DNA of 64,000 nucleotides from Actinophytocola sp036378875 (GTDB lineage Bacteria > Actinomycetota > Actinomycetes > Mycobacteriales > Pseudonocardiaceae): positions 1 through 64,000 of the forward strand of contig NZ_DASUVO010000064.1 in assembly GCF_036378875.1 (NCBI RefSeq), read 5' to 3'. Both the position numbers and the translations under genes were made by a program. A model generated the notes under the pieces. It had not been told where the DNA came from. It saw nothing but the letters and a program-made list of their open reading frames with translations, and searched no databases. Positions 26,370 to 34,632 of the stretch are shown piece after piece. The first letter of the stretch is position 1. Each line of letters opens with the position of its first letter.

Positions 26370-27189
26370 AGCTTCCTTCCACGGCGCCGCTGGCGATGGC
26401 TGTGACCACCTTGAACGCCTTCATCGCGTCGGTCATGGTCGCGGCGTCGAACCCGACTCGCCGCACGTCGAGTTGCTCGACCGTCGGCACGACGGCGGCC
26501 GCCGCGGCGAGGTGCGCGGCGTCGAACTCGACCTCGATACGGTGCCCGGTGATCGTCCCGTTGAAACGTCCCGCCCGCGTCATGGCCGACTGGGCCGCGT
26601 CCTCGATGGCCGTCGCGGTCACCGAAGGCGGCCGGCAGATCGCCGCGTACCGGCTCACACACTCCTTGACCGCCACGGTGCTCGCCTCCGGGACGTAGTC
26701 GTTGGCATCTTCGCAGGTCAGGTCGTCACCGGTGACGAGAAGTACTGGCACGCCGTGCTCGGCGGCGAGTGCCGCGTTGAGCCGGCCCTCGCTCGCGTGG
26801 ACGCCGTCGAGCCACACACCGGTTATTTGGTTGGGCAGGTAGGTGTGCGAGAGCACGCCTTCGACACCCGCGCCGGTGTGGTAGCCAAGAAACACCACTC
26901 CGTCCACGCCCGAGTCGATGCCCTGCATCATCGACAGCGGCTTGTGCCTTCCGGTGAGCATACGGGCCCGCGTGTCGAGGTCCTCGAGGAGGATGTTGCG
27001 CTGGCTGGAGTGGGCCTCGTTGACGAGGACGTCGGTGGCGCCGCCGCCGTACAACCCGGCGACGCACGCGTTCACGTCACTGGTGAACATGTTTCGGAAA
27101 CGTTGCCACTGCTCGGTCCCTACCTGCACGTCCGCCGTCCAGGTGACTCCGGTGGCGCCTTCCATGTCGGCTGAGATCATGATCCGCAC
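26362..27189 (-). CDS. dppA: M55 family D-aminopeptidase, DppA-type, 275 aa
   Basis: Zinc-dependent D-aminopeptidase related to DppA of Bacillus subtilis, which removes N-terminal D-residues from peptides such as peptidoglycan fragments. Conserved metal ligands are visible: I-S-A-D-M-E-G-A-T-G-V at residues 4-14, N-E-A-H-S-S near 59-64, G-Y-H-T-G-A near 100-105. GTG at 27189 gives the family-typical N-terminus; a longer open frame to 27267 reads through the promoter region. It is divergent from an oligopeptide importer, matching the B. subtilis dpp arrangement in gene content if not in order. Confidence 0.9.
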   Translation of the reverse strand: MRIMISADMEGATGVTWTADVQVGTEQWQRFRNMFTSDVNACVAGLYGGGATDVLVNEAHSSQRNILLEDLDTRARMLTGRHKPLSMMQGIDSGVDGVVFLGYHTGAGVEGVLSHTYLPNQITGVWLDGVHASEGRLNAALAAEHGVPVLLVTGDDLTCEDANDYVPEASTVAVKECVSRYAAICRPPSVTATAIEDAAQSAMTRAGRFNGTITGHRIEVEFDAAHLAAAAAVVPTVEQLDVRRVGFDAATMTDAMKAFKVVTAIASGAVEGSYG

Positions 27190-27229
27190 GGCGCACACGT
27201 TACGGCTTGGCACAGGTTCCCGACACAGA

Positions 27230-27259
27230 TTGACTTCAACCGCCCATAAGTGGTTACTT
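27230..27259 (+). promoter_or_regulatory. Candidate promoter of the peptide importer operon
   Basis: TTGACT (27230-27235) and TTACTT (27254-27259) with 18-base spacing lie about 30 bases before the GTG start of the substrate-binding protein. The -10 match is weak. Prediction from consensus only. Confidence 0.35.
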
Positions 27260-27290
27260 CCTCTCAACTTACGAGGGAGAGGTGATCAAC

Positions 27291-29150
27291 GTGGGATCGA
27301 AGCGCCGAGCGCTCGGTGTCACAGTATTGGCGTCTGCGCTGATCACAGCACCTGTGATGGTGCCAAGCAACGCGGCGGCCAGTGGCCAGGACGGCAAGAT
27401 CCTCCGGATCGGGGTCACCCAGGAGGTCGACTCGCTCAACCCGTTCATCTCGATCACCCGAACGGGTACGGACATCCTGCGCGCCAACTTTGACTACCTG
27501 ACGGTCTACAGCCAGCAGGACTATTCGGTGGAGCCGAGTCTCGCAGAGAAGTGGGAGACCTCTTCGGACAATCTCACGTGGACGTTCACGATCCGCAAGG
27601 GTGTGAAGTGGTCGGACGGCAAGCCGTTGACCGCCAAGGACGCGGCGTTCACGTTCAAGAAGATGATGGACGACGAGACCGCTGCCACCGCCAACGGCAG
27701 CTATGTCGCGCAGTTCGAATCGGTCGAGGCGCCGGACGACAACACTCTGGTGGTCAAGACGAAGGTGCCGCAGTCGACGATGCTGGGGCTCGACGTCCCC
27801 ATCGTGCCGGAGCACATCTGGTCCAAGGTGACCGACATCGGCGCCGAGCCGGCGTTCCCGATGGTGGGCAGCGGTCCGTACTACGTGACCGACTTCAAGG
27901 AAGCCCAGTACACCAAGATGAAGGCCAACGAGAACTACTGGCGCGGAGCTCCCAAGGTCGACGAGGTCCACTTCATCTACTACCGCAACTCCGATGCCGC
28001 GGTGACGGCGTTGCAGAGCGGACAGGTGGACCTGGTCAACCGCCTCACCCCGACCCAGTTCGACGCGCTGAAGAACAACCCCGAGGTCGCGCTGAACAAC
28101 GCGCAGAACCGGCGGTTCAACGAGATCGTGCTCAATTCGGGTGCGGCGACCAACGACGGCACGCCGATCGGTGACGGGAACCCGGCGCTGAAGGACGTCA
28201 AGCTGCGGCAGGCGATCGCGCAGGCCATCGACTCCAAGACGCTGGTCGACAAGGTGTGGGGCGGCTACGCCACGGAGGCCGCCGGTTACATCCCGCCGGC
28301 GTTCAAGGACTACAAGTGGGCGCCGTCCGCGGACAAGAAGCGTGAGTTCGACCTCGACGCCGCCAACAAGGCACTGGACGCGGCCGGCTACAAGAAGGGC
28401 CAGGACGGCATCCGGCTCGACAAGGAAGGCAAGCCGCTCAACCTGCGCCTGCTGGCGCACGCGGAGAACGTCGTCGACGAGAACGCGGGCCCGTTCATCA
28501 AGGGCTGGCTCGCCGAGGTGGGCATCAACATCACGCTGGTGCCGATGTCGGACACGCAGATCAACGAGGCGACCACCCGCGGCGAGTTCGACCTCGCGTT
28601 CTCCGGCTGGAACGCCAACCCCGACCCGGACTACATCCTGTCGCTGCAGACCTGCGCCAACCGCCCGAACGCGGAGGGCAAGGGCGGCACGCCGGACTCG
28701 TTCTTCTGTGACAAGACCTACGACGACCTCTACGCCAAGCAGTTGTCGGAGCTCGACCCGGCCAAGCGCGCCGACATCGTCAAGAAGATGCAGGCGCGGA
28801 TCTACGACCAGGTCCCGCTGGTGATCCTGGGCTACGAGAACGCGCTCGAGGCGTACAACAAGAGCGCGTTCGAGGGCTTCCCGCTTCAGCCCGCCAAGGG
28901 CGTGATCATGAACCAGCAGGGCTACTGGGGCTACTACGGCGCTACTCCCGCTGGTCAGGGCCCGGTGCCGGTGTTCGGGGCGAACGGTGAGAACACCGCC
29001 AGCGGTGCGGACACGACCGAGGCGGCGGCGTCGGACAGCTCCAACACGGGGCTGATCCTGGGCATCGTCGGCGGTGTCGTGGTCCTGCTGCTGGTCGGTG
29101 GGTTGCTGGTCACGCGGAACCGGCGCAAGACGGCCGACGATCGCGAGTAG
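27291..29150 (+). CDS. Family 5 peptide-binding protein with C-terminal membrane anchor, 619 aa
   Basis: Extracellular substrate-binding subunit of a dipeptide/oligopeptide importer (SBP_bac_5). A Sec signal (residues ~5-30, ending near S-N-A-A-A-S) is followed by I-G-V-T-Q-E-V-D-S-L-N-P-F, W-T-F-T-I-R-K-G-V-K-W-S-D-G and other SBP_bac_5 blocks. No lipobox Cys exists. Instead the C-terminus has a Ser/Thr linker, one hydrophobic helix (I-L-G-I-V-G-G-V-V-V-L-L-L-V) and R-N-R-R-K, so the protein is anchored by a transmembrane helix. GTG at 27291 has GGGAGAGG seven bases upstream; GTG at 27282 is the alternative but overlaps the ribosome site. Confidence 0.88.
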   Translation: MGSKRRALGVTVLASALITAPVMVPSNAAASGQDGKILRIGVTQEVDSLNPFISITRTGTDILRANFDYLTVYSQQDYSVEPSLAEKWETSSDNLTWTFTIRKGVKWSDGKPLTAKDAAFTFKKMMDDETAATANGSYVAQFESVEAPDDNTLVVKTKVPQSTMLGLDVPIVPEHIWSKVTDIGAEPAFPMVGSGPYYVTDFKEAQYTKMKANENYWRGAPKVDEVHFIYYRNSDAAVTALQSGQVDLVNRLTPTQFDALKNNPEVALNNAQNRRFNEIVLNSGAATNDGTPIGDGNPALKDVKLRQAIAQAIDSKTLVDKVWGGYATEAAGYIPPAFKDYKWAPSADKKREFDLDAANKALDAAGYKKGQDGIRLDKEGKPLNLRLLAHAENVVDENAGPFIKGWLAEVGINITLVPMSDTQINEATTRGEFDLAFSGWNANPDPDYILSLQTCANRPNAEGKGGTPDSFFCDKTYDDLYAKQLSELDPAKRADIVKKMQARIYDQVPLVILGYENALEAYNKSAFEGFPLQPAKGVIMNQQGYWGYYGATPAGQGPVPVFGANGENTASGADTTEAAASDSSNTGLILGIVGGVVVLLLVGGLLVTRNRRKTADDRE

Positions 29151-29153
29151 CCA

Positions 29154-30179
29154 GTGACCGACATCCTCAATCCGACTGAGGAGGTACTGGCGGAGGCTCC
29201 GCCACCCACCCGTGGTGGCGGAGCCGTCCGTTATGTGCTGACGAAGATCGGTGGCGCACTCCTCAGCTTCGCCATGGTGATCGTGCTGGGGTTCCTGCTG
29301 TTCCGGGCACTGCCGGGCGACCCGGTGCAGACCATGACCCGCGGCCGGCCGGCGACCCCGGAGATGATGGCGCGGCTCGAGCACAAGCTGGGACTGGACC
29401 TGCCGCTGTGGCAGCAGTTCTGGAAGTACCTCGGCGGCCTTCTGCACGGCGACATGGGTGACTCGTACTTCTACAACGTGCCGGTGCTCCAGAAGATCGG
29501 GGAGCGGTTGTGGCCAACGGTGCTGCTGGTCGGAGTGTCCACTGTGATCGCGGTGGCGCTCGGGCTGTGGCTGGGCACCCGGTCGGGATGGCGGCGGGGG
29601 AGCCGGTTCGACCGGGTCTCCACCGGGGTGGCGCTGACGCTGTGGTCGACGCCGACGTTCTGGCTCGGCATGCTGCTGATGGCAGCCACCACCGGACTCT
29701 TCCCGACCGCCGGGATCGTCTACACCGACACGCCGGACGACTTCTTCTCCCAGGCACTGGACATCGCCCACCACATGGTGCTGCCGACCATCACACTGGT
29801 GGCGGTCACGTATGCCCAGTACCAGTTGGTGATGCGGTCGTCGCTGATCGAGGAGGCGGGCGCGGACTACCTGACCACCGCGCGGGCCAAGGGGTTGCGC
29901 GACGACGTGGTGCGTCGTCGGCACGCGGTGCCGAACGCGCTGCTGCCGACGGTGACGCTGGTGTTCCTGCACCTCGGGATGGTCATCGCGGGTGCGATCA
30001 GCGTGGAGACCGTGTTCTCGTGGCCCGGTCTCGGGTTGCTGACCTACGACGCCCTGCGAGTCGGTGACCTGCCGCTGCTGCAGGGCACCTTCGTGGTGCT
30101 GGCCGGCGCGGTGATCTTCATGAACACGCTCGCGGACTTTCTCTACCGCGTGCTCGACCCGAGGGTGCGTGCCTCATGA
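29154..30179 (+). CDS. Peptide ABC transporter permease, DppB-type, 341 aa
   Basis: Inner-membrane channel subunit. It has an N-terminal cytoplasmic segment, then six predicted helices. It carries F-R-A-L-P-G-D-P-V near residue 52 typical of DppB/OppB and the cytoplasmic ATPase-docking loop near T-T-A-R-A-K-G-L. GTG start 3 bases after the binding-protein stop; ATGA overlap with the next permease. Forms the translocation pore with the DppC-type protein. Confidence 0.92.
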   Translation: MTDILNPTEEVLAEAPPPTRGGGAVRYVLTKIGGALLSFAMVIVLGFLLFRALPGDPVQTMTRGRPATPEMMARLEHKLGLDLPLWQQFWKYLGGLLHGDMGDSYFYNVPVLQKIGERLWPTVLLVGVSTVIAVALGLWLGTRSGWRRGSRFDRVSTGVALTLWSTPTFWLGMLLMAATTGLFPTAGIVYTDTPDDFFSQALDIAHHMVLPTITLVAVTYAQYQLVMRSSLIEEAGADYLTTARAKGLRDDVVRRRHAVPNALLPTVTLVFLHLGMVIAGAISVETVFSWPGLGLLTYDALRVGDLPLLQGTFVVLAGAVIFMNTLADFLYRVLDPRVRAS

Positions 30180-31078
30180 GAACGCCATCACCGCGGGCGC
30201 TCGCCTGGCACCGTCGTGGTGTCGCGTTCGCCGCCGGCTGGCGCGAGTTCGCCAAGCAGAAGTCCGGGCTCGTGGGGCTCGGCCTGCTGGTGGTGATCGT
30301 GTTGCTGGCGGTGCTGGCGCCGGTGATCACCGACCGGACAGGTCTGGACGTCACGAAGGCCACCGGCGACCGACTGGAGGCGCCGAGCGGAGAGTTCTGG
30401 CTCGGCACCGACCGGCCCGGCCGGTCGGTGCTGCTGCTGACCTTGTGGAGCGCGCGGGTCTCGCTGTCCGTCGGACTCATCGCGACACTGCTGTCGGTCG
30501 CGATCGGCACGATCATCGGCATCCTGGCCGCGCACTTCGGCCGGTGGGTGTCGGCCGGCCTCATGCGGATCACCGACTTCTTCCTGGTGCTGCCGTCGCT
30601 GGTGCTGGCGATCGCGCTGTCGACGGTGCTCGAGCGGGGCATGGGCACGATCATCCTGGCGATCGGGCTGACGTCCTGGCCGGCCGCCGCGCGGCTCGTG
30701 CGGGCGCAGACACTCACGATCGAGGCCAGGCCGTACATCGAACGAGCGAAGGCGCTGGGCGGCGGTCACCTGCACGTGATCACCAAGCACGTGCTGCCGG
30801 CCGTGTTGCCCCTCGTCTTCGTGAACACGACCCTCGCCGTCGGCTCGGCGATCGTGGCCGAGTCCACTCTGTCGTTCCTCGGCCTGGGTGACCCCGACCC
30901 GATGCGGCCGTCGTGGGGCTCGATGCTGCGCTCCGCGTGGCTGGACTCCGCGATCATCGCCGGCGCCTGGTGGTATCTCCTGCCCCCGGGTATCGCCATC
31001 GGTGTCGTGGTGCTGGCGTTCACCATGTGCGGTCGCGCGCTCGAGGCCGTACTCAATCCACGACTGCGGGAGGGCTGA
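30176..31078 (+). CDS. Peptide ABC transporter permease, DppC-type, 300 aa
   Basis: Second pore subunit. Early cytoplasmic segment W-R-E-F-A-K-Q-K-S-G-L-V-G-L, then the DppC-type F-W-L-G-T-D-R-P-G-R-S motif near residue 80, six helices and the docking loop Y-I-E-R-A-K-A-L-G-G. S-F-L-G-L-G-D-P and P-S-W-G-S-M-L near the C-terminus are usual for the family. Overlaps DppB by 4 bases. Confidence 0.92.
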   Translation: MRTPSPRALAWHRRGVAFAAGWREFAKQKSGLVGLGLLVVIVLLAVLAPVITDRTGLDVTKATGDRLEAPSGEFWLGTDRPGRSVLLLTLWSARVSLSVGLIATLLSVAIGTIIGILAAHFGRWVSAGLMRITDFFLVLPSLVLAIALSTVLERGMGTIILAIGLTSWPAAARLVRAQTLTIEARPYIERAKALGGGHLHVITKHVLPAVLPLVFVNTTLAVGSAIVAESTLSFLGLGDPDPMRPSWGSMLRSAWLDSAIIAGAWWYLLPPGIAIGVVVLAFTMCGRALEAVLNPRLREG

Positions 31079-31079
31079 C

Positions 31080-32708
31080 GTGCCGCTGCTGGAACTGCGC
31101 GACCTGTCCGTCCACTATCGCAACCGAGCTGTCGAAGCCGTTCGCAACGTGTCACTGACCCTGGAAGCGGGGGAGACCCTGGGACTCGCGGGGGAGTCGG
31201 GCTGCGGCAAGTCGACCCTCGCCATGTCGGTGCTGCGGCTGCTGCCCACGACGGCGAAGATCGACGGGCAGATCCTGCTCGACGGCGAGGACGTGGCCAC
31301 CATGAAGTGGGGTCGCCTGCGCGCCGTGCGGTGGACGTCGGCGGCCATCGTCTTCCAGGGCGCGATGCACGCGCTGAACCCGGTGCGCCGGATCCGGGAC
31401 CAGATCGCCGAGCCCATCGAGTTGCACAGTAAGACCGAGTTGTCCGCGGCCGCTCTTCGCACGAGGGTCGACGAGCTGCTCGGCCAGGTCGAGCTGCCGC
31501 CGGAGAAGGGCGACTCGTATCCCCACGAGCTGTCCGGTGGGCAGAAGCAGCGTGTGATGATCGCGATGGCGCTGGCGTGCGAGCCGAGGCTGGTGATCGC
31601 GGACGAGCCGACCACGGCGCTGGACGTGATCGTGCAGGCGCAGGTGCTCGCATTGATGGCCGACCTGGTCGCGAAGAAGGACATCGGGCTGGTCATGATC
31701 AGCCACGACCTGGCGGTGCTGGCGTCGACCTGCCAGCGGCTCGCGGTCATGTACCAGGGGTCGCTCGTCGAGGAAGGCCCGTCCGCCTCGGTGATCGCGT
31801 CCCCCAAGCATGTGCACACCAAGACGCTGGCCGCGGCGTTTCCCACCGTCGGCGACCCGGAGTCGCGGTACGCCCCGGCGACGAGCAGCCGACTGCCGGA
31901 CGAGACACCGTCCCCGGGCGAGGTGCTGCTGCGGACGTCCGACCTGCGGGTGACGTTCCGGACCCGCGGGGTCACCCACGCGGTCGCCGGCGTGGACCTG
32001 GACGTCCGGCGAGGTGAGATCGTCGCGCTCGTGGGCCAGTCCGGCTCGGGCAAGACGACGCTGGCCAGGACGATCCTGGGGCTGCAGCAGTCGACGGGCG
32101 GCCAGGTGCTCTACGACGGCCGGCCGGTGCCCCGCTCGTCGAAGGGTCTCAAGGCCTACCGGCGCGAGGTGCAGCTGGTGCTCCAGGACCCGACGAGCGC
32201 GCTCAACCCCCGACACTCGGTGTACGAGTCGATCGCCGAGGGCCTGCGCATCCACCGTGTCCCGGGCGACGAACGGGCCCAGGTCGCGGCGGCGCTGGAC
32301 GCCGCGGAACTGCGGCCGCCGGAAGAATTCATGCCGTTGTTACCTCACCAGCTGTCCGGCGGTCAGCGGCAGCGGGTGGTCATCGCGGGCGCGCTGGCCC
32401 TGGAGCCGAAACTCCTGGTGGCCGACGAGCCGGTGGCGTCCCTGGACGCCTCGGTGCGCGGCGAGATCCTGGCCCTGCTGCTGCGCCTGCGCGCCAACCT
32501 GGGCCTGGCCGCGCTGGTGATCACCCACGACCTGGGACTGGCGTGGAACATCGCCGACCGCGTCGCGGTGATGTACCAGGGCGAGCTCGTCGAGGTGGGG
32601 CCGGTGGACGAGGTGCTGAACGACCCCCAGCACTCCTACACACAGTCCCTACTTGCCGCGTTGCCATCCACCCACCCGAAGGAGAGCGACGCCGTCAACG
32701 GGCGTTGA
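31080..32708 (+). CDS. Fused double ATPase of peptide importer (DppD-DppF type), 542 aa
   Basis: Both ATPase subunits are joined in one chain. Domain 1 (about residues 1-260) has Walker A G-E-S-G-C-G-K-S at 38-45, signature L-S-G-G-Q-K-Q-R and Walker B L-V-I-A-D-E-P-T. Domain 2 (about 285-535) has G-Q-S-G-S-G-K-T-T, L-S-G-G-Q-R-Q-R and L-L-V-A-D-E-P-V. GTG at 31080 lies two bases after the permease stop; the open frame extends further upstream but only through the permease gene. One chain supplies both sites, so the complete transporter needs only four genes here. Confidence 0.93.
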   Translation: MPLLELRDLSVHYRNRAVEAVRNVSLTLEAGETLGLAGESGCGKSTLAMSVLRLLPTTAKIDGQILLDGEDVATMKWGRLRAVRWTSAAIVFQGAMHALNPVRRIRDQIAEPIELHSKTELSAAALRTRVDELLGQVELPPEKGDSYPHELSGGQKQRVMIAMALACEPRLVIADEPTTALDVIVQAQVLALMADLVAKKDIGLVMISHDLAVLASTCQRLAVMYQGSLVEEGPSASVIASPKHVHTKTLAAAFPTVGDPESRYAPATSSRLPDETPSPGEVLLRTSDLRVTFRTRGVTHAVAGVDLDVRRGEIVALVGQSGSGKTTLARTILGLQQSTGGQVLYDGRPVPRSSKGLKAYRREVQLVLQDPTSALNPRHSVYESIAEGLRIHRVPGDERAQVAAALDAAELRPPEEFMPLLPHQLSGGQRQRVVIAGALALEPKLLVADEPVASLDASVRGEILALLLRLRANLGLAALVITHDLGLAWNIADRVAVMYQGELVEVGPVDEVLNDPQHSYTQSLLAALPSTHPKESDAVNGR

Positions 32709-32729
32709 CCGTCCAGACGACGCGGTTCG

Positions 32730-32764
32730 ACCTCGACGATTCGCCCTGCGCGAATCGTCGAGGT
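32730..32764. terminator. Hairpin terminator after the peptide importer operon
   Basis: ACCTCGACGATTCG (32730-32743) and CGAATCGTCGAGGT (32751-32764) form a perfect 14-bp stem with a 7-base loop, 21 bases after the last gene of the importer. No T-tract, as is usual in high-GC actinobacteria. Confidence 0.8.
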
Positions 32765-32835
32765 TGCCGACTCGTGGACTGCCCCCGATGAGGGTCCGGT
32801 AGCGATCTCGTCCAGGCCTTGCCGATCTCGGCGAG

Positions 32836-32958
32836 GCCTCTCCCCTGGTCTTTCACTTAAAATAAGCTATCAATTATATTGATGTCCAATTTTGCGTCCC
32901 GGCCGCTCGGACCAACGCAGTCGTCCCGAAAACAAAGAAGCATGGAGGGGAGGGGCCA
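32836..32958 (+). repeat. Dispersed intergenic repeat, copy B (~123 nt)
   Basis: Left end GGCCTCTCCCCT (32836-32847) pairs with right end AGGGGAGGGGCC (32947-32958) with one mismatch. The core is the perfect palindrome ATCAAT-TAT-ATTGAT (32870-32884) followed by GTCCAATTTT, and AACAAAGAAGCATGG precedes the right end. Here it lies between co-directional genes. Apart from this element and the hairpin before it, the 367-base gap 32709-33075 holds no gene. Confidence 0.75.
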
Positions 32959-33075
32959 GACGGCGGACCCGCATCCGCGCTCGCTACCTCGGGTGTCCCG
33001 CCCGGCACGCCCGGTAGGTGAAAACCCGCACGCTGCGACAAACAGACCAACCGGCCTGTGTAATCTCAGACCGCC

Positions 33076-34632
33076 ATGACCACCACCACCGACGCCCACG
33101 GGGTGCCTCCCGCAGTGAGCACCGTAGAGAACGCGACTCCCGCGCCGACCGTCGCGCGGCGCATGCCCGTGTTCCCCTCACGCACTGTCACGCTGGGCAC
33201 CATCGGCAGCCTGCTGATCCTCGTGAGCGCGCTCGGTGCCGGCGCGATCCTCGCCCAGGACCCGTTGATCGGGCAGGGGCCGTTCTCCTGGATCCGATAC
33301 GGCCACGGTCGCATCCTCGCCACGCTCGTCCTGTACACCGGGTTCGCGCTCGTGGTCTGGGCCTGGGTGTTGCTTGGGCGGCACGTGTTGGCCGGGCGGG
33401 TGGGCGCGCGGCCCGTGTTGATCGCGTCGGCGTGCTGGACGATCCCGATGCTGTTCGCGCCTCCGGTCTTCTCCCGTGACGCCTACCTGTATATCGCGTA
33501 CGGGACGCTCCCGCTGCACGGTTACGACCCGTACTCGGTGGGGCCCGGTGTCCTCGACGTCGACCCGGTCGTCGACAACGTCGACTCGTTCTGGCAGGCC
33601 ACGCCGGCGCCGTACGGGCCGCTGTTCATCCTGTTGGCCAAGGGCGTCATGTCGGTCACCGGCACGAACATGATCGCCAGCGTGATCCTCATGAAGCTGG
33701 GCCTGGTCATCGGTGTGGCGTTGATCGTGTGGGCCATGCCCGGTCTCGTCCGTCACCTCGGGGGGCGGCTGCCGGTCGCGTTGTGGCTCGCGGTCGCGGG
33801 GCCGATGACCGTGGTGCATCTGGTCGGCGGGCCCCACAACGACGTGCTCATGGTCGGCTTCCTCGCGGTGGGCACCGTGCTGGTGTTGGACCGAAAACAC
33901 GTGCTCGGCATGGTCGTCCTGACGCTTGCCGTCGCGGTGAAGGCCACCGCGGTGGTCGCGTTGCCGTTCCTCGTGTGGGTCTGGGCCGGTCACCTGACCT
34001 CGACGCGTTGGCGGAACTTCACAAGGGCGTGCGCCTGCTCGGTCGGCATCTTCGTCGTCACGTTCGCGGCCGCGACGGTCGTGTCCGGGGTCGACCTCGG
34101 TTGGATCACCGCGCTCGACGCGCCCACGGCGATCGTGAACTGGCTGTCCGCCCCGACCGGCGCCGGGGAGATCCTGCACGGCCTGGTCGGCGTGTTTGTC
34201 GACCTGCCCAAGATGTGGTTCGTCACCATCCTGCGGATTGCTGGTGGGATCCTGCTGGTCTGGGTCCTCGTGCGGCAGTGGTGGTTCGCGCGGGACGGCG
34301 GTCCCGACGCCGTCCGCCGCGCGGCGATCGCGTTGTTCGCGTTCGCCATCCTGTCGCCGGCCACCTTGCCGTGGTACCTCGTGTGGGGCTTCGTGCTGGC
34401 CGCCGCGTTGCGCTGGGAGCGTCGTCAGCTCGCCGTGCTGGTCACTTTCGCGGTGTTCCTGGTGCTGACGTACTCGCCGGCCGGCGACGACCTGCTGTAC
34501 AACTGGCTGTTCATGACGCTCGCCGCCGGCGTGTCCGTTCTCGCCGGGCTGTCGCTGCTGCGTCGTGACCCGCTGAACCTGTTCCCTACCCGTGAGCCGC
34601 TGCTTTCGGGCGGGCCGAGCGTTGAGCGCTGA
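33076..34632 (+). CDS. MptB-like alpha-1,6-mannosyltransferase, 518 aa
   Basis: Polytopic GT-C-type glycosyltransferase that uses polyprenyl-phosphomannose to build the mannan backbone of lipoglycans such as lipomannan. After a Pro/Thr-rich cytoplasmic tail (~35 residues) there are about 12 helices. Loops contain F-S-R-D-A-Y-L-Y near residue 133 (acidic GT-C motif position), H-G-Y-D-P-Y, T-P-A-P-Y-G-P-L and L-V-G-G-P-H-N-D-V-L-M, all conserved in the MptB family. It overlaps the next, closely related gene; a recent tandem duplication is likely. Confidence 0.88.
   Translation: MTTTTDAHGVPPAVSTVENATPAPTVARRMPVFPSRTVTLGTIGSLLILVSALGAGAILAQDPLIGQGPFSWIRYGHGRILATLVLYTGFALVVWAWVLLGRHVLAGRVGARPVLIASACWTIPMLFAPPVFSRDAYLYIAYGTLPLHGYDPYSVGPGVLDVDPVVDNVDSFWQATPAPYGPLFILLAKGVMSVTGTNMIASVILMKLGLVIGVALIVWAMPGLVRHLGGRLPVALWLAVAGPMTVVHLVGGPHNDVLMVGFLAVGTVLVLDRKHVLGMVVLTLAVAVKATAVVALPFLVWVWAGHLTSTRWRNFTRACACSVGIFVVTFAAATVVSGVDLGWITALDAPTAIVNWLSAPTGAGEILHGLVGVFVDLPKMWFVTILRIAGGILLVWVLVRQWWFARDGGPDAVRRAAIALFAFAILSPATLPWYLVWGFVLAAALRWERRQLAVLVTFAVFLVLTYSPAGDDLLYNWLFMTLAAGVSVLAGLSLLRRDPLNLFPTREPLLSGGPSVER

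Noticed and set aside
27264..29972. 902-codon minus-strand open frame
   Set aside because: It lies opposite the binding-protein and permease genes, is rich in Arg/His/Gln and has no domain; a typical high-GC antisense frame.
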